Source of the DNA: Prototheca cutis
Lineage: Eukaryota; Chlorophyta; Trebouxiophyceae; Chlorellales; Chlorellaceae
Assembly (NCBI GenBank): GCA_002897115.2
Contig: BCIH01000002.1
Span: 1,690,771-1,754,770 of the forward strand
Reading direction: 5' to 3'
Length of the DNA: 64,000 nucleotides
Made by a program: the position numbers and the translations under genes. Below the pieces are notes generated by a model. It was not told where the DNA came from, ran no database searches, and was given only the letters and a program-made list of their open reading frames with translations. This document shows, piece after piece, positions 46,406 through 58,439 of this stretch. Every line of letters begins with the position of its first letter. Positions within the stretch are counted from its first letter, which is position 1.

Positions 46406-46830
46406 CGAGTCCTGACAGGACTCGGATGCGCCCAGATCACGGCATCTGTGCCAGGGGGTGTCCGCAACCCTATAAAGTCAACCAGGTCACGACGGGCAGA
46501 CTTTTCTATAATAACTGAATTTGTACCAATCCAAGCTGTTTATCGCGCAATCTGCATGCTCCTCATCTGGCCATCTCGCCCAGCGAATGGCCCCACACGA
46601 GCTACCTTGGTCATCCGCACAGCTTTCGCCTTCTGGATGGGGCCCAGGGATCAACTCGCTTTTTGGGTGCTTGCATGATCTTTACATCAGCCCTTTCCCA
46701 CCTCAAAACACGCTCTCTGCCCATACCCAATTTCCAGGATTTTGCAAAGGGACTGCATCATCAGCTCAATTAGCGCTGCAGTGGCCGACAATCATAGGTT
46801 GGCTGCAGGAAGGGCGGCGATGCAGCGGCC
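46406..46830. other. Spacer between FHA gene and RFC1
   Basis: 425 bases that should contain the promoter of the FHA gene and the RFC1 3' UTR. No exon is supported. Confidence 0.4.
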
Positions 46831-49175
46831 TCACTTCCTGGCCCGGCCTCGGCCGGATGCACCCCTGCCCGAAGCCGCTCCTCGGCCTGAACCCCGCCCG
46901 CCGCTCTTGCCACCACCACGCCCGCCCTTGCCACGTGCAGCGGTACTGCCGTCCTTGAGGGTGACTGTCAGTCCCTCGTGCTTCAGCGCCATCACCTGCA
47001 TGGGAGGTTTGGGGTCGTCAAGTGGGGCATGGACGAGCTGTGACGGCGCAAGCATGCTCGCCGGATGACATAATCCCGTCACGTAATTCAAGTGCCACGC
47101 CAATACACAGTCAAGCAAACTGCTCAGACCTTTTGCCTGACGAGGGCCGGGTCCATTTCCTCCTCCTCCTCCTCCGGTTGCGCTGCGGTGCCTTCCTCGC
47201 CGTCGGCTTCCTCGTCGCCAACCGAGGCATCCGCAGCAGCCCCAGCGGCGCCGCGACCGCGCTTTTTCGTCCCCGGGTCCAGCTTGAACCCCGTGCGCGG
47301 CTTGATGTGCTGCGCATTGAATGCCCGAGTGAAGGCCGACTTGACCTGCGTCTCCACGGGCTTCATGGGGTCGCACGCCCATGTGCCTCCAGACTTCCAC
47401 TTTGTCACGTCGGCCATGAACTCCAGGTCCTCCCGCGCGAGGCAGTAGTCGGTGGTCAGCGTCAAGGCTGCCGGGATTCCTTCTTTCCCCTGCCGAACCA
47501 GCGGTGCGGCCACCGCATCTAGCAGCACGGGCAGCGCGCCCAGCCGCAGCGCCGACCGATCGCAGGACAGGTGTCCCGAACTCGCCATGCGCGTGTGCAG
47601 TTCGCCCAACAGCCGGCGTTGCTTGTTCCCGCTCGAGAAATTGCCCAGCCACGCCGTAAACCTGCATTATTATCATTTTAAGAATGCAGGGCTTTTTGTG
47701 TTGTGTTTGCAAATGTTTTATCGCATGTGTGTACGGGATACCATCCCAAAATCCACGCACCTGGGGAAGTTGGGTTCCATGGGGTAGAGGCCAAAAGTCT
47801 CGCGGCCCCCGCGCATGTAAGTGGCCGGGAAGATCGTGCCCATGACCGCTGCAAACGGCGCCAAGCTCCAGTTCTGGGTCGACCGCACACGGCGGTTGAC
47901 CAGGTCCCCCGCACTGAAGGCATCCGCCGCCTTGGCCACAATCTGAAGGCATTCCGACAAGTGTGGATGAGCAGTTGTTGTGCCAATTGACGGGGTGGAA
48001 TGTCTTTGGGGGTTGGGGGGTCTAGCTGCACACATAGTGCGGGGAGGGAGGGACGGAGGGAGGGAGGGGGGGGGGATGCTTTGCCCCAAAGAATCACATG
48101 CGGAAATGCAGCACTGGAGCGTACACGCCCTCAACATCCCCACAACTCAATAAAAAAGCCCTCTTACCTGCATGCGCATCGTGTCATTCTGGGCTATCTT
48201 GGGCCTGTGGTTTATGTAATTCTCCTGCACCAGCAACGGCACCAGGTCAGCGTCCTGAAACACCAAGTCCATCTGGTCCCTGTGACACGCGATGCCGAGG
48301 TCGGGGGGGATCGATGGGGGGGTAGTCATTGGAAGATAATGACTGCGCATCGGCAGGCAGACTCAAAGCACCTCTGCATCTGTGCCGTCAAGCGTGGGAT
48401 GGTTCAAAGCAGCCGTGCACCGTTCCAACCCCTGAAAACCCTACACGCACGAGATGGAGAGGCCATCGGCTTCGTAGCCCAGCAGCCGCCGCCCCGCTTC
48501 AAATGGCGACATCTCCAAGTCCTTGGCCGCTGCCATGCCCCCAGACTTGACCTGCAGTTCAGAAGTTTTATTTGCGTCCCATATTTGTTTCCCAGGGATG
48601 GCATTTCTTGGACGAGATCTCTTGGATGATACCTTTATCCACCCCAACTGGGTACCCCTCAAACACCCCCACCCCTACAACACACACACACGCGCGCGCG
48701 CGTAACCCTCATGCGTACCTCGTCGTAGGACAGTGTCTTTGAGCGGCGACGGATGAGCTGGAGCTGGCCAATAACAAGACGAAGATCGCCGCCATTGGCC
48801 GACTGAATAAGTGCCGCTAGGGTGGACTCATTCACTTGAAGCCCTTCGGCCCGACAAATCTCCTGCACCCTCTTGGAAATCTGCTGCACCGTGGGCCTGC
48901 GGTTGATGTGCAGAGCATTGTATGGCATGTATGTTTGTGTGCATGTGGAGAATGGGGCGTTCAACCTGACACCCACTTGGACCCACAGAATGCAAACCTA
49001 CTTTCGAAACTCCAGCTCCAGGCAGTGGTTGCGCAGCGATCGCAACTTTTGGTTGTACTTGTCGTTACAGATAGCAATGATGGGCGTTCGCGTCTTGTGA
49101 ATCGTCTGCGGTCAAGGGGTTTTTGTTTTGTTTTGTTTTGTTTTGTTTTGGGGGGGGGGGGGGGGGGGGGGGGGT

Positions 49176-49230
<55 letters not shown>

Positions 49231-50575
49231 TCGATTGTCCCTCGAGCATGCATGGACTGTTTCAACACATGCCTACATGCACCCTCCCAACCCCATTCCT
49301 TTCCAGGCTCAATCAAGCAGACCTGGATGAGGTCGGCCACGCCGCCTCGGTCTCCGGCCGACATGCCATCCACTTCGTCCATGATCAGGCACAGCTGCAG
49401 GTGTTGAGGGTTGGAGGGCAGAGGGTGGGGAGAGGCATGGCATGCCACCCAGACGCCACATCAACCGACCATGCAGGCATCATTCATTCATTCACCAACA
49501 AACCTTGTCGCGGCGGCCTGCAGCCGAGAAAGAAACGGCGGCGTTGGTGGACAGTTCCTTGATGGAATTGGCCAGCTTGCCCCCGACACCCTTGAGCACC
49601 GAGGAGTCGGCCTTGCTCCGGGTGTCGCTGGCATTCACCTCGACGGGCGTAAGGCCCAGTTCGCGGCACAGACACAGCGCTGCAGTCGTCTTGCCGATTC
49701 CCGGAGGACCACTCAGCAGCACTGCCTTTTTTTTCATGTCTGCTGCACTCTTTGTCCTGCTGGTTAGGGCGTGGTGTGAATAGGTGGGTGTGCCTTTTGT
49801 GGGGGAAGGAATAATCAGAGGCATTGATGATGCAAGCTCAGCTGGGCCACGCGGGTCTGTGAGGGGTCGTCTCATAGCAGACCCATGCATGCCAAGTTCA
49901 AGAAAAGAAAGAAAGAAACACTTGCACCAAAAGGCGGTCCAACCACGTGCCTGGAGGTGGCTGTGCCCGAGGGTTCCCGGCCGTGCAGGTGCACAGCATC
50001 CCATTCCGTCAGCCACTGTCGCAGCATGGCCACCAGCCCGTTGTTGCCCACGAGATCGGCCGTCCGAGTCGGGCGCCATTTCTCTACCCAGAGGAGGTTA
50101 CCATCGGGCGGCGGGGCTCGTGGCGACGCCGTGGCGATGGCAGGCGGGGGGAGCTGAGCAGATCCAGAGGGTTCCTGCTGCTGCTGTTGAGGGGTGGGTG
50201 GGCGCGCCAGGGCGGCGACTGGCACGGTCGCCGGTGGCACACTACCGGAGGACGACAGCTGGCCCCCGCCTACATTACCCACCGGCGTTGCAGTCATCGA
50301 GCTCGGTGGAACCAGCGCAGATGTGGCTGCAACGAGGGAGAACAACCCGTCTTCATTGATGATCTTGGTGCCCTTGGCAACCGCAGAGGCGTGCTTGGAC
50401 CTGCCGGCAAAGTCTCCAATGACGAGAAAGGCCGTGCGCCCACTGACGTTGCCGGTGACCTTGCCCCCATGCCGGCGAATGAAATCTTCGGCTTCTTCCC
50501 GGCGCAGCGAATCCAGCACGCCACTAATTACAAATGTCTTGCCAGTCAGACAGTCAGGGTGGCCCCTCGGAGTGG

Positions 50576-50663
<88 letters not shown>

Positions 50664-51838
50664 TGTGTGACCCGTGCCTGACAATCTCCGCTGTCACCAC
50701 GACAACTGGCTTGCCTTTTGGCCCGCGTGGGGAGGCTCGTCGGGGGCACGCTGAACGTACGCCGCCTCTGACATGAAGCTGAATTCCAGCGACTCCGAGG
50801 GTGGAAGCAGCGCTGCAGCAGCGTCCACGGCCTGAATCGCCTTGAGAGCAGTGTCGTTCAACCCCGCCAGAGGACCCGTGACCGCAGGCGCCACCGTCTT
50901 TGTCTTGGACACCTGTGGAGTGGAAGGGAATAAGGTATCGTGGCTCCAGAGAGAAGATGACGCCCTGCACCCCGCTGGGGCAGACGGGATTCATACTAGG
51001 CGGCCGGTCATACCAAGCAGCTGGTCAACTGGCCCCGCAGACAGGCGCACCTAGAACCCTCGTCTCACTCATACAAGGAGGGAAGATCCTTACCGGTGGA
51101 GAGGCGGCGACAGTCTGTATGGTGGCAGCACCCACGGCTGCAGCGACCTTTCCCTGCGTAGTTTTTCTGGCCTTGGCCGCGGGTTCTCCAGCAAGCTCAG
51201 CGTCGCTCTCGCTGCTCACCAAGCTTACTGCTGGCTGTGCATCAAATGACTTGTCCTCCTCGAAATCAGAGTCGGAGTCGATGCGCTTTGCACGTTTCTT
51301 GGAAGCGCCAGGTGTGCCCTGCGGTCAAAGCACACGCCGCACAGGGTTTTAGAGGGCACTGGTTTCATGCATGCATGCAGAACGAATAAATGCGGCTCAC
51401 CCACACGCAATAACAATGTACTCCATTTCATAATAATGTGATTCACTGCCGCATTTACCAACCCCCCTTGTCTTTCATCCAATCCCAACTGGGACCTTTG
51501 CTGGAGAGGGCTTGCCCTTTTTGGCATGTTTTGGATCGGGTGCCGGGGAGGTGGGCTCTGCAGGTTTTGCTGCTGGCGTCTCCGAACTCGGCCTCTTGCC
51601 ATCTGCGCAGATGACATGGTGATCAATGTAGCCCAGGATCATCGATGCATGAGGGTAAAGAGTCATCAAACCCCACAGCACAGGCGGCGTCACAAGCATG
51701 CACTCCCCATCTCAGACTTCCCAATGGACCTCCCGACCTCATGAACGTCCTGCACCAGCAATCCAATTTTCCACACCCACCTTCAGTCTTGGTGGGGCCC
51801 CTGCGCCCCCCGAGCAGGAAAGCCCGGATGTCCTGCAT
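46831..51838 (-). CDS. RFC1: Replication factor C large subunit
   Basis: Clamp-loader subunit that opens PCNA. Fourteen exons read 51838-51781, 51602-51496, 51318-51094, 50912-50715, 50576-~49951, ~49756-49504, 49394-49323, 49105-49002, 48896-48719, 48551-48451, 48279-48168, 47942-47761, 47661-47130, 46995-46831; about 970 residues. The N-terminus [10 protein letters not shown] resembles the PCNA-binding start of RFC1. A BRCT domain spans ~200-290 ([20 protein letters not shown]). The AAA+ core starts with [10 protein letters not shown] and has Walker [18 protein letters not shown] and Walker [10 protein letters not shown]. The RFC1 C-terminal domain has [14 protein letters not shown] and QNWSLAPF, then a basic Gly/Arg/Lys tail. 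Intron 4 appears to begin with GC (50714-50713). The exon 5/6 junction is ambiguous: GC donor at 49950 with acceptor before 49756, or GT donor at 49927 with acceptor before 49742. Confidence 0.93.
48681..48702. repeat. Alternating purine-pyrimidine tract in RFC1 intron 9
   Basis: A short (CA)n followed directly by (CG)n, alternating throughout. Such sequence can adopt Z-DNA. It lies about 17 bases inside the intron. Confidence 0.8.
49121..49228. repeat. Pentanucleotide repeat plus ~78-base G tract in RFC1 intron 7
   Basis: About six TTTTG units (to 49149) run into a G homopolymer from 49150 to 49228 with a single T at 49175. On the transcribed strand of RFC1 this is a C tract followed by (CAAAA)n just upstream of the intron 7 acceptor at 49107-49106. 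The length of such a homopolymer in an assembly is unreliable. Confidence 0.9.
50578..50668. repeat. (GT)n microsatellite at the 3' splice site of RFC1 intron 4
   Basis: About 90 bases of GT (CA on the gene strand) with one A near 50662. On the minus strand the CA run ends in the acceptor CACAG directly before exon 5 at 50576. Confidence 0.95.
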
Positions 51839-52545
51839 CTCTCCAAGGGCGACCCCGCCCTGCCGCCCAGAACCCTTTCTCGGGTGCGATCTGGCCGAGC
51901 GGGAACTCGAACGGCGATGAAGCTCAACTCAGCTTTGTAGGTGTGATGCATGCATCGCCTTTTGTGACTGTAGCGGATTCAGCGCGCTCTGCAGCCCGAG
52001 GGCGAAGCCCAGATCACACGCAGCGATCTGGATCAGGTTCCCCCGGAGCTTGGGGGCGTATGCCGTCCCTGCGCCACGCACTCTGGACCGCCTGCCGTCC
52101 CGAAGGAACTAGAAAAACAACCAGGAAATGACCGGGAAACCTGTCAAGATGCATCTTGCTCCCATGCAGACACGCTGCCCCTTTCGATCACGGAGCCTGG
52201 GGAAGCATTTGGCTGCATGTCGTGCGAAGCACGGAGGAATTTGAAAACCAAGTCCCTAGTGGTGATGACATCAACCTTGCACAGTTCTGAGCTGCTTCAG
52301 GTATACAAAGGAAGGCAACACGTCGCAAGGGACGCTTTCAATGGGCACAAGCCTGGGAGGAGGAAACCATTTGGCCTTGCCGCGCTTTTCACTTGAACAA
52401 ATGGGTTTGATGCGCCACACAGGCTCGCCTCAATGAACAGGATTCTTTGAGATTCTTCAATGATTGGCATGCACGCAAGCATTGTATTCAGTCGCTCTTG
52501 TCAACGGAGATTCTTCGGCAATGGGGCAGAACCGCACACGTCGGC
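51839..52545. other. Spacer upstream of RFC1
   Basis: 707 bases that should hold the RFC1 promoter and the 3' UTR of the next minus-strand gene. Open frames are short and unconvincing. Confidence 0.4.
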
Positions 52546-53516
52546 TCACGTGTCCTTCTTCGCAAAGGGCAGGCTGGTGGCAAGATGGGCAATCACGCCC
52601 ACGCCGGCGCCCAGAGCGGCGCCACCAAAGATCAGCGGGGCCGAGGGGGCGTGGACAGTGGCTGCGGCCGCCGCGCCTCCCAGCACCGACCCGACCTGTG
52701 GGGTGGGCCATTGGATCGAGTCGTGCTCCGAGCAGGAAGCGTTTTGACAACGAGAGCAAGCATGAGCAGTATGAATCATTGTGCTACAAGACTGCCGGCC
52801 AGTGTGTGCGATCGGCATCGAACTCTTGGCACCATGCCAGGCATTGGCTGACCGTTCTCAAGGGTTTTGCATTGCCGTCACTCAACTCCGCCACAGAGCC
52901 CTGGATCCAGCGCCCCATCCCCGGGCACCTCCCTGATCAACCCAAAAGAGCACTAAACCCATCGTACGCGACAGAAAGCGTCGGTCCTGTTCTGGGATTT
53001 GTTGTGGTGCAGGCGGTACGCCCGGTCCTCCAGGCTCGTCTTGAGATCGGGGTAGGTGGACACCCGGGCCGCCCCCGCCACGGCTGCAGTAGGACAGAAA
53101 CTGGGAGAGTTGAGCTCTTGTGGCTGAGCTGCGGGGCATCGTCAACCCCCCTCGGGCAAACAGAAATGAATGGCAAAGAAAAGATCTGAGAACGCTCCCC
53201 CAGAGGGCCCAGCTTTGGAAACTGGGCCATCATCGTCCTGTGCCCGGTCCCGACACCCCATTGCTCCGGCAGGCGTGCCTGTGATGCCGGTCGACCACAG
53301 CGCCCACGTCGAGCCTGCCCCGAGGGCCTTTACCGCGAGCCCAGCGTAGGACCCTGTGGCGGTGTGCAGCTTGTACGCCTGCAGCGGCACGGCGATGAGA
53401 AGGGCCAGGAAGCCCCCCGTCTGGAACCCCTTCTCCACGACATGCCGACCCAGGACCGACCCATTGTAAAGGGTGCTGAACTGGGTGGGATCGAAATCCT
53501 CCTCAACCTTTGACAT
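52546..53516 (-). CDS. Small multi-pass membrane protein of unknown function
   Basis: Three exons read 53516-53279, 53083-52968, 52695-52546; 167 residues. Hydrophobic segments are GGFLALLIAVPLQAY, a Gly/Ala-rich stretch around LAVKALGAGSTWALWS, and two C-terminal Ala/Gly-rich segments (VGSVLGGAAAAATV and IFGGAALGAGVGVIAHLA). Between them is a charged loop with LKTSLEDRAYRLHHNKSQNR. The overall build of Gly-rich helices recalls small mitochondrial or plastid PRAT-like proteins, but I could not confirm the family. The first intron has no in-phase GT donor; joining works only from a GC donor at 53278-53277. An in-frame Met at 53546 could add ten residues. Confidence 0.6.
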
Positions 53517-54200
53517 CGTAAACGCAGGTTGGTATGCGATGCGCACAGGGCAACTCTATTGTGAATAAATCTCAGGACGCGTAACCTGTTTTCTTCAAAA
53601 GTTGGGTCGGTACGACCACACAATGACGTGACGGGCACCACAGGGCTCTCGGAAAGGCGCTTACGGGCATCATCGAACTGCGGCTTCGAGCTCGGCTCCA
53701 GAGCCATCTCGGTGGCATGAACAGCCGTGAACAACGAGATCTTGGCGATAACCATCCATGCCCGACGAACTTGGCGCAGAATCCCGCGTGTCGAGCTGGT
53801 CCTGCGTTCTCCAATCCAGGAGGGTCAGCCCCATTGGGACGGGCCCCGGGGCTGGTGGCAGAGCATCGCTGCACAGTCGGAGACGGTACCAGCAGGGCCG
53901 CTGAGAGGCAGTGATGCACCACACATCCATTCATTCAGCCATGTGCATCATGTGTCTGTTCCCTCAGTGTTCCAGGCAGGATCCCGTCAGATTCCCGTCA
54001 TCGCCAATCGTCACGGCGCCTTCACTGTCATGAATAGCTGCCCCATATTGTTTCGAACGGGACGCTTGTAACCAGGAGAGGCATGACCTTTCCCCCCATG
54101 TACTCCTACGGCTTGGCGGCGGGTAGTGACTCCAGAACCGTCCAATCACCCCCGCCAGGGGCTCTGTCTTCAACTCGCCGCGACAGTGGACAGGTGCATC
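53517..54200. other. Spacer between membrane-protein gene and CTD phosphatase 3' end
   Basis: 684 bases with minus-strand frames open for about 120-140 codons but of shadow-like composition. It should hold a promoter and a 3' UTR. Confidence 0.35.
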
Positions 54201-57200
54201 TCAGCCGCAGAGCGCGAACCGGGATTCATCGGCCCTGCTCCACAGCACGCAGGAGCACTCGAGCCACGCCGGCGTAACAACATGAATGCCCCCCCGCCGC
54301 GCCTGCAGCACCTTGTCCGTGGCTGGGTTTGTTGCCACCAAATGCGTGGTGCCGGGCTCCAAGTCGCGCGAGCACATCGCGCCCGCAGCCAACCCCGCGG
54401 CCCACAGCGCATGCCGCGCCGCGTCGCCGCCGAGCGGCACGATGCCGCTGAAGCACAGCCGCACCCCCCGTAGCACCGCCGCACGTTGCGCTGCCAGCGC
54501 CACCCGTGCGTCCCAGGGCAGACGAGGGTGTGTGAGGGGGCCGGGGGACCCCGTGTTGGCTGCTGGCTCAGGCGACGTCGTGAGCAGTTCGGCGCCACCA
54601 CCACCGCCACCACCGCCAGCACCACCGTCACCACCGCCAGCACCACCGCCATCACCTCCACCACTACCAATCCAGTCTGGTGGCAGGGGTTCACGCAGGG
54701 CTTGCATGACCGCGGCGTGGATGCCGCGGAGGACACGGTTCGCAGACTCCAGCATCCCGCCCGCAGCCAGCTCGTCCCGGCCAGCATCAAGCAGCGCGGG
54801 GCCCCGCAGGCCCAGTCGAGCGCGACTGGGAGTAAAGTAGTGGTACTGCTCTACTGCCAGGAGCGCATCGGCATGGCCTCGCCAGACAGAGCTGTTGTCG
54901 TCTACAATCACAGCCACGCAGTCCAGCCCCTGCAGGCCCTGCAGTGGCGGTGGTGATTTGTTGTGGGGGCAAGGCGAGCAGGAAGAGAAGCGACATCACG
55001 TACGGCTGAGGAATCGTCTTCAACCCTTTCTTTAAACAACAACTATATTCAAAATCTGCCCCGCATCTAGACCCTGCACACTTCAGCGGCCAGGGACTTG
55101 GGCTTGTCTCCGCCCTGCGCGACCACCCGACCGGCAAACAGGCTGCCATCGGGGTCCAACAGCTTCACGACAGCTTCCGCATACTCCTGGCGACCTGTGT
55201 ATTGCAGTTGTGGGCGTGCTCCCCGAGTGTGAGGGGTGACAGACCTGGGATTCCCACGGAAACTGTGCACCGCTGCGGCCGATCCCGCTTCTTCAAAACA
55301 GCAAGCAAAAGATCATTGCAGTACGGCCTGCCCCAACACCACACACAGCCATACCGTTGGTGTGCACTGTCATCTGGTAGAGCTCTGCAGTTGACGCCAG
55401 GAACTCATGCACACCGGGACGCAGCTTGGTCCACATCTGGAAAGCAAGAAGACCAGGGCTTGTAAATAAATTATGATCAAACAATACCAGCGTGCCAGGT
55501 GACGCGCACAACCCAGGCGCGATGACATGACAATGCCCTGTGCGTCGCCATGCTCCTGCCACCTGAACTTGCGAACTCCACCCGCTGGGCAAGCTTACCC
55601 GAGAGAGCAAGCAGCTCTCATGTCCATTCAAGCATCCCCCCGCCTTCCAAAACAAAAAGCAGACCTTGAGGTCGTCAAGGCGGAACAGCTGTCGCTGCAC
55701 GTGTGGCAGCGCTGACTCAGCGCTCGCGCGCTCGTCCAGGCGCGCCGCCAGGCCGGGGCCCTCCAGCTCCTCGTATGTACAGCTGTTCAGCAACGTGTGG
55801 TCAAGATCCAGAACCAAACACAGCTTGCCCCCCCTGTGGCTGGTATGTGTGGGGGGTTGTTGAGTGGCGTACAGGTGTAGAAGCGGAGCAAACAAGAGCG
55901 ACCGCCAGCCCTGGGGACACAGAAATAACAAACACCAGGCACACCGGAGAAGGTCTCTTGCAGCCGCCGGTTCCGTCATGGCGAGATTCTGTTCCAGCAA
56001 TGCAGCGGGGTCCATCGCTGGCTTTGTTTCGCCTGCAGCACCGTGAACATCACTGCTTGCGGCAGCCTGCCCTGCAGCACATAAAGGCTTCTCGTTGGCG
56101 CTCGGGTCTAGCTGGCCCCGGCGGGTAGCCACCAAAGTGCCAGTGGCCCTGCCATCACCCGTCTTCGGCGGCACATCAGACAATGGGAGATGCAGTTGCT
56201 GTCGAGCGGGGTCGGCTGCTGTGTCTTCAATGACTTCCAAGGGCAGGTCGTCAAAATCCATTGGGGTCGCAGGTGGCACCGCATCCGGAGATGGAGAACT
56301 GTCATCAACATCCGCAAAGCGTTCTGTTGGCCCTGCACCCCCACCCCCTGCTGCAGTCTGTGCATGAGCTTCGCCCGGCAGATGTTTGGGCTCCCCCTCG
56401 GTGTCCACCGCATCGATGAGCGATGAGCGACGTCCGCGACCCCTGCTGCGCCGTTCGACTACCGCGCGGCCATTATTTAGGGGCCCCGGGTCACAGCCCG
56501 GTGGTCCCCGGCCAGGCTTTGAAGGCTTGTCCTGGCGGCCGGACCGGGAGTCAGGGCGCTGGGCCGAGGGCGGGGCAGTATATCGTGCACTAGACTCCGA
56601 GTAACCAGTCCCCCAGCCCGTCGGGCTGGGCGATGATCTGCGAATGGATTCGGCCCAGTGTTCCGGTGCAGGGACCTCGTCAGGTCCATTGCGCCTTTGG
56701 GGGCCATACGACTGCTCCCCTGCCCATGCCGGGTGGTCGGCACCTGGATGGGCGCTGGCGGCCGGGTCACACGGCGCCAGGGAAGGCTGAGCTGCTGCAG
56801 TCGCCATCGTCGCTGGCCAGGCCTGGCTCATGCCGGTCCATGCTGGCGCCATCGCGAGCCGCGGCACTGCTGGCATAGTGGGCCATGTCACGCCCATGGA
56901 TGCTGGGGCTGCAGAGACGACCGGGGCCGACATGGGTGGAGCACTTCCCAAGAAGGCTTGAACAGGGCTGTGCCTGCCAGACAGCATGCCGGCATTCATG
57001 GCTGCCCTGAGCGACGGCCCAGATGGTGCCATCGGCCCAGTCATAGAGGTTGCCATACCCGCCACACGATCCCATGACTGCTGCTGCTGTTGCTGCAGGC
57101 CATGCGCTTGCCCAAGCGCCGGCGACCCCGGTGGTGGCCCCGGTGGGGGCGGGGTCATGCCCCCTGGCTGAGGCTTCCCATACTCGGGCGGCTGGGGTGA

Positions 57201-58439
57201 GCCTCGACCATGCCTGCCGCTACCGCTAAATGCTGGCCCTGCATCCGGTTGTTGAAACCGCGCTGCCCCGTTGCCTCCCCGGCTGCCTGCTGCTCGTGAA
57301 CCGAATCCATTTCTCGGCTGCGGTCTCTGGTGTGGCGCCCGAGGCGGCAGAGGTGGCTGCAGGCCCGCCTGGTCTTCCAGCGGTTGTTGGAAGGCCGCAG
57401 GCTCTTGGAATCTCTGGGGCTGGAAGGGCGGCAGGGGCCGCGGGGCTGCAACCCCCCCTGGCACTCGATGCCCGGGTGCTGCATCCAGCTTGGTCAAGGC
57501 TGCCCGCTGCATCATGGGCCGTGGGGCGGCCGTGGCGGCTGCGTCCCTTGCCCAGCCATCCACCATGATGGCAAGCTGGGGCCGGAGGCAGTGCCGGGCA
57601 ACGGGGAACAGCAGCTGCAGGCACTCCCCGGCGCCCAGCGGCGGCGTGCGGCCTCGGCACACTTCTTGTAAGTACACTACACCTTGGTACAGCGCATCCT
57701 GCAATGGCTGGGCCGTGCCTGCCGCTGCCCCGCCGGGAGGGCCAGCCAGCTGTGGGCGTGCGTGCATGTGTGCAAGTCTTGGTGATGTGCGGTGAGGCCA
57801 GCAGAGAGAGCACTCTTCCGACTGCCCCCATCACCCGGGCTGACAGTGCAGCAGTGTTTCTGGCGGGGGGCTACCTATTCCTACAGTCCTCCCCCATGGC
57901 ATCATCGTTCGCATTCCAATCAAGCACAGCGTACCTGGCGGCTGCCGAATGAGGCATGCAGCCGGCGCAGCGCGGTGGACAGAGCCGGCTGCACTCGCTC
58001 CTGTTGACTGCACAGGAGCAGCGGCAGGGGTACATTGGGCGTCAGACCACGTCCTTGCCTATGCAGCAGCACACCGTGAGATTCAACCCTCTACAAACAG
58101 GTATCACTGCACTCACGCCACGTCTGGGGCGCGAATAAACTCCTGGATGAGGGCGCAGGCGGCCACCAGGGGCTCGGGCTCGGCTGCACTGGGGTGCTGC
58201 GTGCGTGTCGCAGAGTGCGGGGCACACGACCGTTGTCTCTTTGGAGCACTAGACACGTTTGATTTACCAGAGAGGTGCCGGGGTACCTTGATCTCCCCCG
58301 CCTCCACCCCCGGGGGACCAGCCCCTCGCCGACCGAATCCGTCCACCCGCTTGCTCGGGGAGCTGGCACAGCCTCTAGACGCACGCGCTGCGGGAGCTTC
58401 AACAAGTTCACCCTCCTCTACTTCATCGGCATTGGGCAT
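54201..58439 (-). CDS. RNA polymerase II CTD phosphatase, FCP1/CPL type
   Basis: HAD-family Ser phosphatase acting on the Pol II C-terminal domain, like plant CPL3/CPL4. Seven exons read 58439-58117, 58007-57935, 57749-55945, 55833-55665, 55436-55355, 55194-55073, 54938-54201; 1103 residues. The N-terminus starts MPNADEVEEGELVEAP and continues into helical segments (EFIRAPDVAQQERVQPALST), then ~600 residues rich in Pro, Gly, Ala and Gln. The FCP1 homology domain starts at ~734 with LCLVLDLDHTLLNS, the D-x-D-x-T nucleophile motif, then WTKLRPGVHEFLAST, MTVHTNG, and VAVIVDDNSSVW with its Asp pair. A BRCT domain closes the protein at ~1016-1095 (RLCFSGIVPLGG to VTPAWLECSCVL). A poly-Gly linker precedes the BRCT. 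Exon 2 is chosen on phase alone. Confidence 0.9.

Noticed and set aside
49123..49562. Poly-Gly or poly-Pro proteins at 49.1-49.5 kb
   Set aside because: They are translations of the G/C homopolymer inside an RFC1 intron.
53330..53934. Minus-strand frames upstream of the small membrane protein
   Set aside because: Composition is shadow-like and no exon joins them in phase; probably leader or promoter sequence.
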